Assembly: GCF_032854445.1 (NCBI RefSeq)
Contig: NC_088306.1
Coordinates: 12,149,386-12,209,385, forward strand
Length of the DNA: 60,000 bases
From: Liolophura sinensis
Taxonomy: Eukaryota; Mollusca; Polyplacophora; Chitonida; Chitonidae
Direction: 5' to 3'
In this document: positions 21,586 through 33,850 of the stretch, in pieces
Numbering within the stretch: the stretch's first letter is position 1
Layout of the letters: every line of letters begins with the position of its first letter
The notes under the pieces: model-generated
What the model saw: the letters and a program-made list of their open reading frames with translations, nothing else
Database searches by the model: none
What the model was told of the DNA's origin: nothing
Made by a program: the position numbers and the translations under genes

Positions 21586-22145
21586 GGCTTGTTTAATAAG
21601 TACGTTCACATGTTATACCACAGTTATCGAGTCCCTCACTTGTCGAACCAATGAACGAGGTTGGGCGAAAGGCGAGCAGATATCAAAATATACATGTATG
21701 TACGGAAAGTGTTGAGTTTCAGGAATGTATAACCCCTCATCAAGATTTAGTACACTGTCTTAGTTACCTTAGTAACAGGCAATCACTTCGTAAATGACAG
21801 GGCACACGAGGCACTGTTTTAATTCGAAATCCTATCCTGGTTACCATTATTGGGATATTACATAATTTATAGAACTACTCAGATTTGGGATTAACTACAT
21901 CTAAGTCAAATTCCACAGCGTGATACCTCAACAACATCAACAACTGCCCTATTAGCAGACTTTGACGCACTAATGCTACTGTCTACATAAAAAAATTTGG
22001 AGAAGTTATCTCAACACCTCCCCCTCCCCCAATATATGTACGACCTTCTGGGGGTACAAGATCCCTATACACACAAAGCTGTGAAACAAACATATCAAAA
22101 GGTTTTATCATCACGTACCGGCGTTCAAAGTTTCTTAAGCTTTCT
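21586..22145. other. No gene recognised
   Basis: Spacer; an open frame beginning near 21997 runs into SINE1 sequence and is not supported as a gene. Confidence 0.5.
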
Positions 22146-22155
22146 GAACATACCA

Positions 22156-22437
22156 GCCGGAGGTGGGGAAGGGGGGGGGGGCTTCGTGGCTCAGTTGGTT
22201 AGCGCGCTAACGCAGCGTAATGACCCAGGAGCCTCTCACCAATGCGGTCGCCGTGAGTTCAAGTCCACCACATGCTGTCTTCCTCTCCGGCCGTACATGG
22301 GAACGTCCTCCAGCAACCTGCCGCTGGTCATGGGTTTCCCTTGGGCTCTGCCCGGTTTCCTCTCACCATAATGCCGGCCGCCGTCGTATAAGTGAAATAT
22401 TCTTGAGTACGGCGTAAAATCAAATAAATAAGTAAAC
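22156..22437 (+). mobile_element. SINE1, full length with perfect TSD
   Basis: The best reference copy in the window. A G-rich start is followed by the A box TGGCTCAGTTGGTTAGCGCG, the B box GTGAGTTCAAGTCC, the body and the tail ending CAAATAAATAAGTAAAC. GAACATACCA repeats at 22146-22155 and 22438-22447. The tRNA-derived head and internal Pol III promoter define it as a SINE. Confidence 0.96.
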
Positions 22438-22447
22438 GAACATACCA

Positions 22448-23249
22448 CCCATTAAATACCACTTACATTCATAGCGTGGAAGATCTTAGAGTCTGTGCAT
22501 TGTAACTCTGCTTAACCTGGGGCTAGGGGCTGTATAAACCTGAATAGCACAGTTTAATTATCACCGCTGTTTTGATATAAATAGTTGCAATAAACTCGTA
22601 CCTGAGATACTTTTATGCCATTTCTTCGTTTAGAGCAGGAAATGTAACATAAGGACTCAATAGTGTTCAAATATAAGCGATAATGACAGACGGGAGACCC
22701 AGCGTGAAAAGAGAGAATTTATTTATAAACATAATATATTTGTTCATGACTATATACGGCAAGCTAAAGTTTACATTTTGTGTAGTAATGCGTCCTCTAA
22801 CTGAATTTTATGTGATATTTACATAGCATACGTGCCCTGACTGCATGTCTGAACTGTATGCAGTATGTCATCCATTGTCAGATACAGAGAACAGACACAA
22901 TCAGGAAAACTGGACATATATAGCCAGTAGCCTATATTTACCTGTCTGTAAAATGTAGCATACTCGCTACCAAAATTGCCTTTAGTCAGTGACACTAATA
23001 AGCTATACACATGAATATGTTGAAAGTTCATACTTTGCAAAGTTCGAACATTTTTTTCTAATTCAGAAGCTCACTTTTGAAGGTAAGGCCTCATTGTCTC
23101 GGGTGACGTCATAATTATTAAAACAAAAAAAAAACAAAAAACAGTGACATGTTAGAAATTGAGCGGAGTCCAACATATTTTGACGGACTTCACTTACACA
23201 AACTGTAAGCCCCGTTTGTGAAACTGCCATGTCTGAAATTGTTTACACG
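22448..23249. other. No gene recognised
   Basis: No coding evidence. Confidence 0.5.
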
Positions 23250-24078
23250 TGTTAGTATAATATAACCTTTCTAAATGAATTTTATTTTATCTCTGGTGGC
23301 ATATGATCTCACGGACAAAATGGATTTAGAGTAGGAAAATTCTGTTATAAAAAAATACAATGTAGCCTATTCGCGGAGACTACCTACATTCGCGGTAATG
23401 TAGGCTGTGTTACTGCATGCAGTTTATTTTAACCGCTTGTTGGTGGAGCCATTGTAAAACAAATTACTCCAGACCCATTGTCCAGTATGCCACTTGCTTT
23501 TGAATAATTATGACCTAACCCGTGGCAATACTAACTTCTTCAAACAGAAGCTTGGTGTCGAAACGTAAGCTTGGTGTCGACACGTAGGTTTGATGTCGAA
23601 ACCAGGCTTACGGAGTTTAACATTATGATTAGCAAAAAAAAAATACATTCTAACAACATGTTCCTTGATGCAGTACTTAGGGTTTACCGTCGTACTTTAC
23701 AATTTTTCCGTCATATAACGACGAAGGAGTCCTTAGAGTGCATACTTCACTGAGACGACTTACCAAAGGCAAGTAAGCTGCTCCACCCAAGCCATTATAC
23801 TGATACGGGTCAACCAGTCATTGCACTATCCCATTAATGCTGAACGTCAAGCGAAGAAGCTACAATCTCCTCTTTAAATGTCTTAGATGTGACTGGAACC
23901 AGGACTGACACTGGACCTACCTCACCTGAATTGGGTGCTCTACCAACTGAACCATTGGGACCCGGTTGCAATAATATGGATATAAGTCATATATCACTGC
24001 TAATCTTGCGGTGTTACGTATCCCTATCGAAAGGAAATTTTTGTTGTGAGTATATTACAGACAGCTGAATATAGGCGA
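23250..24078 (+). repeat. Dispersed repeat family X, copy 1, split by a SINE3 insertion
   Basis: The left part (23250-23668) and right part (23964-24078) align with the continuous copy at 45845-46290. Landmarks are TATATGATCTCACGG / CATATGATCTCACGG, GTAGGCTGT...TTACTGCATG, GAGTTTAACATTATGA and CAGCTGAATATAGGC. A 20-bp motif (AAGCTTGGTGTCGAAACGT) is tandemly repeated three times at 23550-23608. Confidence 0.8.
23669..23963 (-). mobile_element. SINE3, tRNA-derived, inserted in family X
   Basis: On the minus strand the 5' head reads TGGTTCAGTTGGTAGAGCAC (A box) and later TCCTGGTTCCAGTC (B box). It is followed by a central CAGTATAATGG motif shared with SINE2 and a tail with GTACGACGGTAAAC. It interrupts family X exactly where the other X copies are continuous. 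Confidence 0.8.
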
Positions 24079-24175
24079 CCATCCGCAGGTTGCTGTAAGA
24101 CCTTCTCACGTACTGCCGGAGAGGAAGCCAGTATGAGCTGGACTTGAACTCACAGCAACCGCATTGGTGAGAGAA
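24079..24175 (-). mobile_element. SINE1 internal fragment
   Basis: Matches the SINE1 centre and B-box region (ACCATCCGCAGGTTGCTG to CGCATTGGTGAGAG). It lacks the 3' tail and joins family X directly at its GGCGAC sequence. Confidence 0.85.
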
Positions 24176-24309
24176 CTGGTTATGAGAAATATACTATGGC
24201 ACTATTGCGATGATGATGACAGAGATGACGATGATACTACTGTTTGTAACAATAGCTACTATTTTAATTCATTTTGTATAGTTAAATCAAAGTAAATTTG
24301 TTTCACTAT

Positions 24310-25530
24310 CAGTAATCATGAGAGCGTCTATTAAGTCTTCGGTTACAGAGTGAACAGTCCATTAAGTCTTGGTGTCATGCCGTTACAGTTCATTAAATCT
24401 TGAAGACCGTTTCGGTGGCCTAATGGTTAGAGCATCCGCGTAGCTCGAAGACCCGGGTCGGGCCACATCAAAGACTTTAAGCTGCCTAACTTGACGCCCA
24501 GCGCAGTGGAGAGGCTAGAGCAAGGAAACAGGTGTGGTTTACCCGGTGACAGTATAATGTGACTGGATGGGGTGTCATGTGTGGTGTCTTCGGCATGATA
24601 TTTCAGTAGTGGCAGCACTTTGGCGGCACGGACTCGCCTTGCCAAAAGAAGACACAATATACATACACACACCCAATGATTCCTCTTCGTCATATAAATT
24701 GTTAAACAACACCACGACGTTAAACAGCTACCATTCATCAATTCATTCATTAAGTTTTGGGCTGATACCGTTACAGAGTGTACATTTCATTAGTTTTCGG
24801 GTGATAACGTCCTAGAGCGAACAGTCAATTAAGTCTTCGGGTGATACCATCGCAGAGTGAACTGTGCATTAAGTCTTCCGGTGATACTCTTACAGTTTAA
24901 ACAGTTCAAGGAATCTTTGGTACTGTTACAGAATGCACAGTACAGTACAGTGATACCGTTACAGACTGAACAGTCCACTAAGTCTAGGGTGATACCGTCA
25001 CAAAGTGAACTGTTCATTAAGACTTCGGGTGATACCATCACAAAGTGAAATGTTCATTAAGTCTTCGGGTAATACCGTTACAGACAGAAAAGTTCATCAG
25101 TTATTCGGGTGATACCGTCACAGAGTGAACAGTTGATTAAGTCTTCGGGTGATATCGTTACTGATCGAACAGCTCAATGAGTTATTGGGTTATAGAATGA
25201 ACAGTTCATTAAGTATTCGGGTAATAAAGTAACAGAGTGTACAGTTCATTAAGTATCCGAGTAATACCGTTATAGAGTGTACAGTTCATTAAGTATTCGG
25301 GTAATACCGTTACAGAGTGTACAGTTCATTAAGTATTCGGGTAATACCGTTACAGAGTGTACAGTTCATTAAGCATCCGGGTGATACCGTTACAGACTGA
25401 ACAGTTCATTAAGTATTCGGGTGATACCGTTACCGACTTAACAGTTCATTAAGTATCCGGCAGATACCGTTACAGAGTGAACAGTTCATTAAGTATCCGG
25501 GGGATACCGTTCTAGAGTGTATTACCATTA
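24310..25530. repeat. 40-bp minisatellite, interrupted by SINE2
   Basis: Units of about 40 bp contain TTCATTAAGTATTCGGGTGA and TACCGTTACAGAGTG. They are most regular at 25200-25500 and degenerate towards 24310. The array is split by a SINE2 copy at 24402-24745. Confidence 0.93.
24402..24745 (+). mobile_element. SINE2, tRNA-derived, inserted in the 40-bp array
   Basis: The head TTTCGGTGGCCTAATGGTTA + GAGC resembles a tRNA A box. The body includes ACAGTATAATGTGACTGGAT and GGGGTGTCATG. The tail has ACGACGTTAAACA then CATTCATCAATTCATTCAT. Flanks TTCATTAAATCTT (24389-24401) and TTCATTAAGTTTT (24746-24758) could be a target-site duplication or simply neighbouring array units. Confidence 0.85.
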
Positions 25531-25802
25531 CTGAATGTGTTATCATTGCCGAGTATGTTACCATTCCTGAGGGCGATAATTTTCTGTTTCTTCATAATTT
25601 TTCTGTTTAGCCTGTTTCTTCAACCCGTACAAATTCTCGAGTGCATGTTCAACATTTAACATAAATCATTGCATAACATGGACTATGCTTTTCGAGTATT
25701 TTCAAGTACTTTTCGAGTACTTTCAAGGACCATTCTGTTACAGTTTAAACCTTTATGAGTAGATTAATGGCTCTCATCAGTGGGTAGTCGAAGTAAAGAA
25801 AA

Positions 25803-25834
<32 letters not shown>

Positions 25835-27389
25835 GGGATACCAAATATGTTTTCACCTATTACACCAGTTAAATGAACTTTCATGAAGTTTGCATCGAGA
25901 TCTGGTAAAACATTTAATACCCCTAGCCCCCGCCCTCGACTCTTCCTCCCTAAGCCTGATCATCACCTCCTCACCCCAAAGCACGTCTGGCCTTAACCCT
26001 CTTCTCTCCACAGCTGTCTGTGAGATATAAAGGCTTTCCATCGCGATATCCATGTGGAGTACATCAGTGAGGATCGGCTTTCAGCAGAGGCGCTCACCGG
26101 TAACTGATACTGCTAGCACAAACACAGAATCTGTAACTTTATGACATCAGTGTTGCTTGGGGTTGAAACTTTCAATTTGTGAAAAATTCTTATGGTAACA
26201 GCTGCAAGAAATGTGTTTTTCTTTGATAGATTGTGTGGGCATATAAAATATAACACATTAACTCGTCATGAGCCATACATGATCGAACTAATTAAACTGC
26301 GAAATTGGTTGATTCAATGATTTCTTGGAACAAGGGTTAATTAAATAACTAAAACAGTTGACTGTTTTTCTAAAGTGAAGAAAAAGCATATAAGGACAAA
26401 AATCTTCATCGTTGTATTCCGCCTTCAGTTTCTAAATCTCGTTCTGATCACAATGATATCGGCTTGTTTGTATGTTGTTTGTTTTCTTAATTGAGTATTT
26501 ATTGAAGGAATAGTAAATGACTATGAAGTAGTCTGTTAATTATTATAAATTACTTTCCTATACTAAAACACTGTTGCTTCATCTGTGAGGCCTGGCGAAT
26601 TGCCTTACCTAGTTATTCGGGGAAGGTCACTGTGCATGTTTACGAGTAGCGATACTTAATAATCATAGATGAAGCGGAACATTAGCCCTGCTTGAAGAAT
26701 AACGAAACACAGCACTGGATTGTTATTCCTCCGAAGGCACGGGTAGATGCCGCAGTACAAAGAACAGGATCTCAGGGTATCCCCTGGTACACACCCATCG
26801 ACATCTCTCTCATCTAGCTAATGACAAACAACAGTTCATGGTTTAGCAACGCTTATTAGTTCGGGGTCTGGGGAGAGGTATCGGGTTTAGGCCGTCTGCC
26901 ATTTTTGGTTGGGCAGAACAGATGCAGTAGGAAACTAGAGGGCTGTGCCTAATACCACAGCCCCTTAATAGGCCACTGTCATACAAGCATATAACCCTGG
27001 GCATATACTTTATCTGGGACAATTTGGTGCGAATTGTACTCCTTACTCTTCGAAGTTATTTGCATTAAAGTCGTTCGGGCGCACAGAACTTAACATCTGC
27101 CTGATTTTCTTGTGAGAATCAGGAGCAAGTAAAGACGAAAACATTTTCCGTAGAGCCCGTTTTTTTTTTATCTCGACGTCAGCTGCATGCGTTTGAGTTT
27201 TCTGCGCAGGCGCGGGGGCCAACAAGCGCTATTTCCAGATCAGCAAAGATCAAATTGCACTTGCTCAGAAACTCATTGCAAATCCATGGGGCTGCACGGT
27301 AGCCAGATATTACGTCATTTCCGGTAAAATGAATTCTTCCCCGTGTGTTTGAAAGACTTAATTTTCACATATGTAGTGGAGGCAGTGAA
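25531..27389. other. Intergenic, upstream of the myosin light chain gene
   Basis: No supported gene. It contains an (AAAT)n microsatellite at about 25803-25834. The last 300 bases are less AT-rich and probably include the promoter of the downstream gene. Confidence 0.5.
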
Positions 27390-27395
27390 TATAAA
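27390..27395 (+). promoter_or_regulatory. TATA box of the essential myosin light chain gene
   Basis: TATAAA lies 273 bases before the start codon, implying a 5' UTR of about 240 bases. A TATA promoter is usual for muscle structural genes. Inferred from position only. Confidence 0.45.
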
Positions 27396-27662
27396 GCCCA
27401 AGTTCGCCACTGTGACCATTTAAAGTACAAGATTCCACACAGCGTTAACTACCAGCTAGACTTCGAGCAAACACGGCAGTCTGGAGACTGGTGGAACAAG
27501 GGTTACGAACAGACGTGATCACCCCCATTTACCAAAGTAGACTAGTCCTATATAATCCGACTTGTCTACTGGTTCGGTCCTACTACATTCTTATCATTCC
27601 GAGGCAGACGTTGCAAAGTTACTTCTCTGTTAGCGGCGGCTAAATCCCTTTAGAACAGAAAA

Positions 27663-27665
27663 ATG
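27663..27665 (+). CDS. ELC: ELC exon 1 (ATG only)
   Basis: Only the start codon is coding in this exon; GTAAGT follows at once. The 5' UTR lies upstream. The context AAAATGG is favourable. Confidence 0.85.
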
Positions 27666-30600
27666 GTAAGTTTTCTGGCATTTTTCATCTTAGTTCATAT
27701 TTTCCCCTTCTCAAAGTATATGTACGTGTATATTAGGTTGGTTAAAGTATTAAGCATGTGATATATAAAGTATATTGCCAGTACGCATTTCACTCTAATA
27801 TGCATTATACCGTCATCTCTGTTTTGTTTATCTTCAGACTACTCTTTCGAGAGAAGAAATTGAAGGTAAGAATTCTGTCCTTCCTAAAAGATACCGCTTG
27901 CATTGAAATTTTGTAAGGACACATCTATGCATGTAGAATCTAGAGCTTTTACCGGGACTACGTTAATGAAACAGGCACCAGTGAAGACTAAGTAAAGGAT
28001 TTCATGCAATGAAAGATGTTAGCGATTTACACATGATATACAGTTTATGAAGGAAAATAGGATTGTGCATTTTGCGCCGACTGAAGTTTCAGATATAAAG
28101 TCACACAAATATATCCGCGTCTGTTATCCAAATACAAATATAAAATCAAACTTTTGAAAGATAATGAGCATGGTTTACATGTACCATTGGCAGATAGTCT
28201 TCTCTAGAAATTGCGTTTTACGTAGCTAGGATTTTTTGGCTGCCATGCTGCTGAGCCGTGCTGAAGTCTATAGTTTTGGATAGCATCCAGTGACATACCT
28301 GACGCATGCGCATTTCTGGTCATTCTGGAGGAAAGCAGACATCTGATAGCTTATAAACAATGATAACCAGTGCCATTAACCGCCGCCATTTTGCCAGTGC
28401 ATTCAGTCGTGTATATTTCAACATTTTCTTGGATGCATCATGGTAACATTTGCTGTAACTTTATAACGGAGAGAACTGCACAACTTCAACTGAAGTATAA
28501 CAGTCATGTTCATTCCTGAGGAAACCGAGGTTTTCATTTTCACCGGTAGTGATATATTTCCCATCATTAAATGAAAATTTCCTTTCGATCAGTAATCAAA
28601 GCTTTGTAGTGTTCAATGCTAAAATACATATGCTTACATTAATTTTTTACTTTGACGAGATGAAATACATTCCTTCGTACAAAACATGTATGAGATCAAC
28701 CGAGGACGAATCCATGAGAAACTACGGGAAATGCTCATCAATACTGAAAATAAAGCATGTGGATTTCAACATTTATTTGAAAAGTTGAAGGCATATAACA
28801 GTATTGTCATTTGATTGGTAAACCAAATCAGTCACAACCTTAGTTCCTGTATGTGTGAAACCATGTTAAACATTATTTATACTGATCGGAACAAATTCAT
28901 AAATATTATGCGGGGTTACAAACCACATGCAACGACGTTGTTATAAATGAAAGAAATGACAGATTTTGTAGAATTAAATTAAAAAGAAAATTACCTTCGT
29001 CTTTTAATGACTTTCAAGCCATTATTTTAAGTTCTATTTACATGTTTTTCTGCATAGTTGTATGAGAATTGATTTTGTGAGACAGTGATACCTGACAAAC
29101 GAGCGTGTAACGTGATTCTCGCAAAATCCCGTTTCCGTGTTCGTCGGCCCTATTATCTTGTGCAGAATCTCCTCGTTTTCCTGGAAGTCATCCGATCACG
29201 CTGCCCTAAAGGTCAAAATCCAAACGGTTAGAGATGTGTGAATGACGTGTAGGCCTTTCTATTTTAGGTCTAGCCGTACTATATCCTCGACTTGCACTTA
29301 TAGATCTTCCATTATTTCTCTACCCGAAAAACAAATTTCAGAGACTTTATGATACTATACTATACAGCGGAGCTGGTGGAGATGATTTAGTGCAGAGGTG
29401 GCATAAAGGTTGTAGTTCTAAACAGCTAACTGTCGGCCATAGTCCTTTCATCTGAACTATGTCTTTAACTTCAGGCTAACGTCTTCTCAGATTCTAATAA
29501 GAAGGTGTAAACATGCTGTGCTCTTAATGAGTCTGTAGTCCCTTTGCACAATGTTGGGGTCGGGGTAGATGTCAGGGGAGTGGTGGTGGTGGGGGGGCCG
29601 GGGGGGGGGGGGCTGTACCTTGCATGAATCTACATTCTCGGTTTGGGTCATATCTTGTTGCTGTATATCCCATTTTGCATGTTGGGGGGAACAGGGGTCA
29701 AATTCACACCTTTATCCCAGGCAGGTTGAGGTAAACGGGAACAGGATAGCAAATTATATTGCGGCGGATTGACTCGATTTGCCACCTCGCCCCTTCAACC
29801 CCTCCCCACCTTAACCCCTCCTCCAGCCCAACACGTCTCCCTTATCCACCAGGCTTGTACCTCCCACGCCATGCCCGGGCAGCAGGAGTAAGGAAGACTC
29901 CACATACGCTGCCAGGTTCCTTTAGCCTCCAAAACATGCGAGGAAGCGCTCAGTGAGCTGTCCTTGATGAGCAAGCTGGGCAGATGTTCAGCGCGCTCTG
30001 TAGAGATGTCGAAATTGGTTGCCAGGATACCCACGTGCAGCTAGTTTATCTACACTCGACCCCTTCGAAGTGTGTTTATCTGAAAATAAAACTCCGCTAC
30101 TTTTCGCTTCCGCTGAAAATCTCAACTTCGGTTCAACATGGTGAGAACCTATTGCGAAAATACAGGAATAAAGCTCATAGACAATATTTGTAACAGTATT
30201 TGCCCAATATTTGATACGATCGTAACACCTAATTTGCATTCAGCCGTTTTGATATTATTATGTTTTTATGTTATTATATTACAAAGTAGCATTGTTCTAT
30301 TATCCTCAAGCACCTGCACCGTGCACATTTTGTCGTGTAAGATATCCGCAGAACAATGCACCGCTATGAAACCTTACAATTCAATGATCATATGGACCGA
30401 TTCCCAGTACCATCTATAAACAGCGCAAACTCCCAACCATCTGAGAAGTTGAAATGAAGTGAACATTTATATGGTCTGAAAATATAATTCTTTGCGAAAA
30501 AAATAATTTCCAATATCATACATGATGATATTGTCTCTTAATAATTCAGTTTGTACTTTCAATATTTTGTTTGTCTTGCTGTTATTTTGAATACGTGTGC

Positions 30601-33600
30601 CTGCAATTATCGGTTACATGAAGAATTTTAGGCTCTGTTGTCAAGCTTGTGGTGCTTTGTAATTCCTGAACGTTGATGATTATCATCGCCTTGTCTAACG
30701 TTCAGCCCTTCATAGTGAAGCAGATTTCTAAATGTTCCAAAATGAAAGGGTGTTTTTACACATATGGCAACAAGGCAAAGTGTGATATTGACAAAGGAAA
30801 GAGGCGAAACATGAGACCACTGAGCAAAATGTGATGTTATACACCACTGAGGAAAGTCTGATACCGAAGGAGGAAACATGCAGAGACATTACGCCGTTGA
30901 GCAAAGCGTGATACTGACGGGGGAAACGGACAGAGACATTACACCGCTGAGCAAAGCGTGATACTGACGGGGGAAACGGACAGAGACATTACACCGCTGA
31001 GCTACACGTAAGTGTGATACGGACAAATGAAATAGGCAGAGACATTACACCACTGAGCTAAGTGTGATACGGACGAAGGAATCGGGCAGAAACATTACAC
31101 CACTGAAGTAAGTGTGATACGTACGAAGGAAACAGGCAGTTACGTTGCACCCCTGAAGTATGTGTGATACAGACGAAGGAAACAGGCAGAAACGTTACAT
31201 CACTGAAGCAAGTGTGATACGGACAAAGGAAACAGGCAGTTACGTTGCACCCCTGAAGTATGTGAGATACGGACGAAGGAAACAGGCAGAAACGTTACAT
31301 CACTGAAGTATGTGAGATACGGACGAATGAAACAGGCAGAAACGTTACGTCATTGAAGGAAGTGTGATACGGACTAAGGAAACAGGCAGAAACGTTACAC
31401 CACTGAGCTAAGTGTGATACGGACGAAGGAAACAGGTAGTTACGTTGCACCCCTGAAGTATGTGAGATACGGACGAAGGAAACAGGCAGAAACGTTACAT
31501 CACTGAAGCGAATGTGATACGGACGAAGGAAACAGGCAGAAACGTTACGCCATTGAAGGAAGTATGATACGGACGAAGGAATCGGGCAGAAACGTTACAC
31601 CACTGAGCTAAGTGTGATACGGGCGAAGGAAACAGGCAGAAACGTTACACCACTGAAGCAAGTGTGATACGGACGAAGGGAACAGGCAGAAACGTTACAC
31701 CATGGGTAACTGCTTTTTTAATAATTATGATATCTCCCATTGGAAGGAGTTGTCGGGGTCGAAACAAATGTTAAGGAGTTTAACATTATGAATTAGAAAA
31801 GTACTCCAAATGCATTTCCCAAACAATAGTGTGGAAGTCCAGCATAATCAGTGCGTTAAGCTTGTAGTGTTACATGTCACTAACAAAAGTCAATTTTCAA
31901 AGTGAGTACGACTGATTTTCAGAGAGCTGAATATATGCGACAAGCTAAAAGAAACAGACTGAAGTGAGCTTCCGGCAGAAACTATTAACTCGTAGGGGAA
32001 TAAGTACAACCCAGCATGGCTAACCTGCCGAGTGTACTACGCCTACACAACTCACCACAGAGACTGCAGCCTTGCTGGTTTGTTATTCTGCTTAACACAG
32101 ATTACTGTAGTTTAAAAATATACACAACTGCAGCCAGCTAGCATAGCTTAAGGCGTCAGCTGCAAGTTTATATAGCTTGCCTCGGTTCATATCTGCTCAT
32201 AAAACAACCGCAGAATGCGTGCATCCCACGTTTGATTGTGTAACGCTGCGATTGGTTCACTTGTAGAAGATTCGGATGAAAATAAGAAAAACGTTTTCCC
32301 ACACATCTGGTGAAAAGTTCTAAATTGCATCGTCTGAACGTTGATTACCATCAGGGCTCGTCCTGTTTTCATTGGACAAATCTTATTCGTCGAGTTGGTA
32401 CGACAAATCGCTCCTTCTTCTGAACGCGACATAATGCAAGCTGAAGGGTATAGACAGTCTTAAATATAATCAAGATGAGGTGACTGATGTTTGACCAAAG
32501 GTAAGCCACAGCCAATACATTTGTATATCATGGACTTATTCGGAGTGATGATGATCACGTCAGCATTGTGATCGGCTTAGTTCATAAGTTAAATGAGGAG
32601 GAATAAAACAAATTATTTGTAAAATAGTCGAGATGCAACTTCAGCATTTCCAAGTAGGATATAGACAGTAAAACATGGATCTAGTCATTGGCCAGTCTCG
32701 TGAGCATTCAACCAACCAATCAGTTAAGCTATTTTAGGTGCCTGTCAACGTGTAGCAATTCCCTAAGACAGGAAGCAAACGTAAACAATTTTAGGTAGGG
32801 GGCTTGTAATGTTTACACGGCTGCTCTGATCTACAGACAAAACGTTTTACAGAAACCAGACCTCGTGAGTAATTATAGATAGGAACGTGCACTTGGGAGA
32901 TTCAAAAACTTTAAGAGGAAACATTCCTTGTGGCAGTTGTGAAATCATCAGTGGTGGACGCCCACATGGTTACAAACACTAAGATAAATTAGCACCCCAG
33001 TACTTCATTGGTATATTAAATACATAAATATATACATCAAATACATAAATTATTAAAATAAATTTTTTTAAAACCTTGCTCGGTCATAATGATGAGTGGG
33101 CTGAGCCTTGTGGATCTTATACACTTCCCAACTCTACCGCGCCCAATTTGAGACATTCGAATCTACCCCAACCCACTCGACCATCACCACACCCGACCCT
33201 CGCCCCAATCAACCACCACTCCACTCCACCATCACCTCACCCGACCAACAATCCCCTCCCGTCCACCACCTCCACCCGACCACGGCCTCAGCCGACTGCC
33301 TCACTCGACCACCACCCCCACTCGACCACCACCTCCACCCGGCCACGGCCTCACCCGACCACCACCCCACTCGACCACCATCTCCACCCGAACACAGCCT
33401 CACCCGACCACCTCCCGCACTCTACCACCACCCATACTCGACCACCACCACCACTCGACCACCACCTCCACCCGACCACCCATACTCGACCACCACCACC
33501 ACCATTCGACCACCACCCCAACTCGACCACCACCTCCACCCGACCACCTCACCCGACGACAACCCCCACTTGACCACCACCTCCACCCGAACACGGCCTC

Positions 33601-33815
33601 ACCCGACCACCACCCCCACTCTACACCCCCCCCCCCCACTAGACCACCACCCCCACTCTACCACCCCCACTCAGAACCATCTTGATAACGGTACGAAGAT
33701 GTTTCTGAAATGGTTTCGAGTCACACGGTTGTTTTTGAAATTAGAAACTACAAACGTCTTCTTCATTATGTTCTCTTTCTTTTCACATATTATCTCTCTC
33801 TCTCTCTCTTTCTCA

Positions 33816-33850
<35 letters not shown>

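Noticed and set aside
22156-22260. Functional tRNA gene
   Set aside because: The A and B boxes are those of a SINE head: no paired acceptor stem is seen, the SINE body follows, and the same head occurs in other SINE1 copies.
22505-22615. Similarity between 22505-22615 and 49290-49430 as another repeat family
   Set aside because: Only a few short blocks (such as AGTTGCAAT and TGAGATAC) agree; too weak to call.
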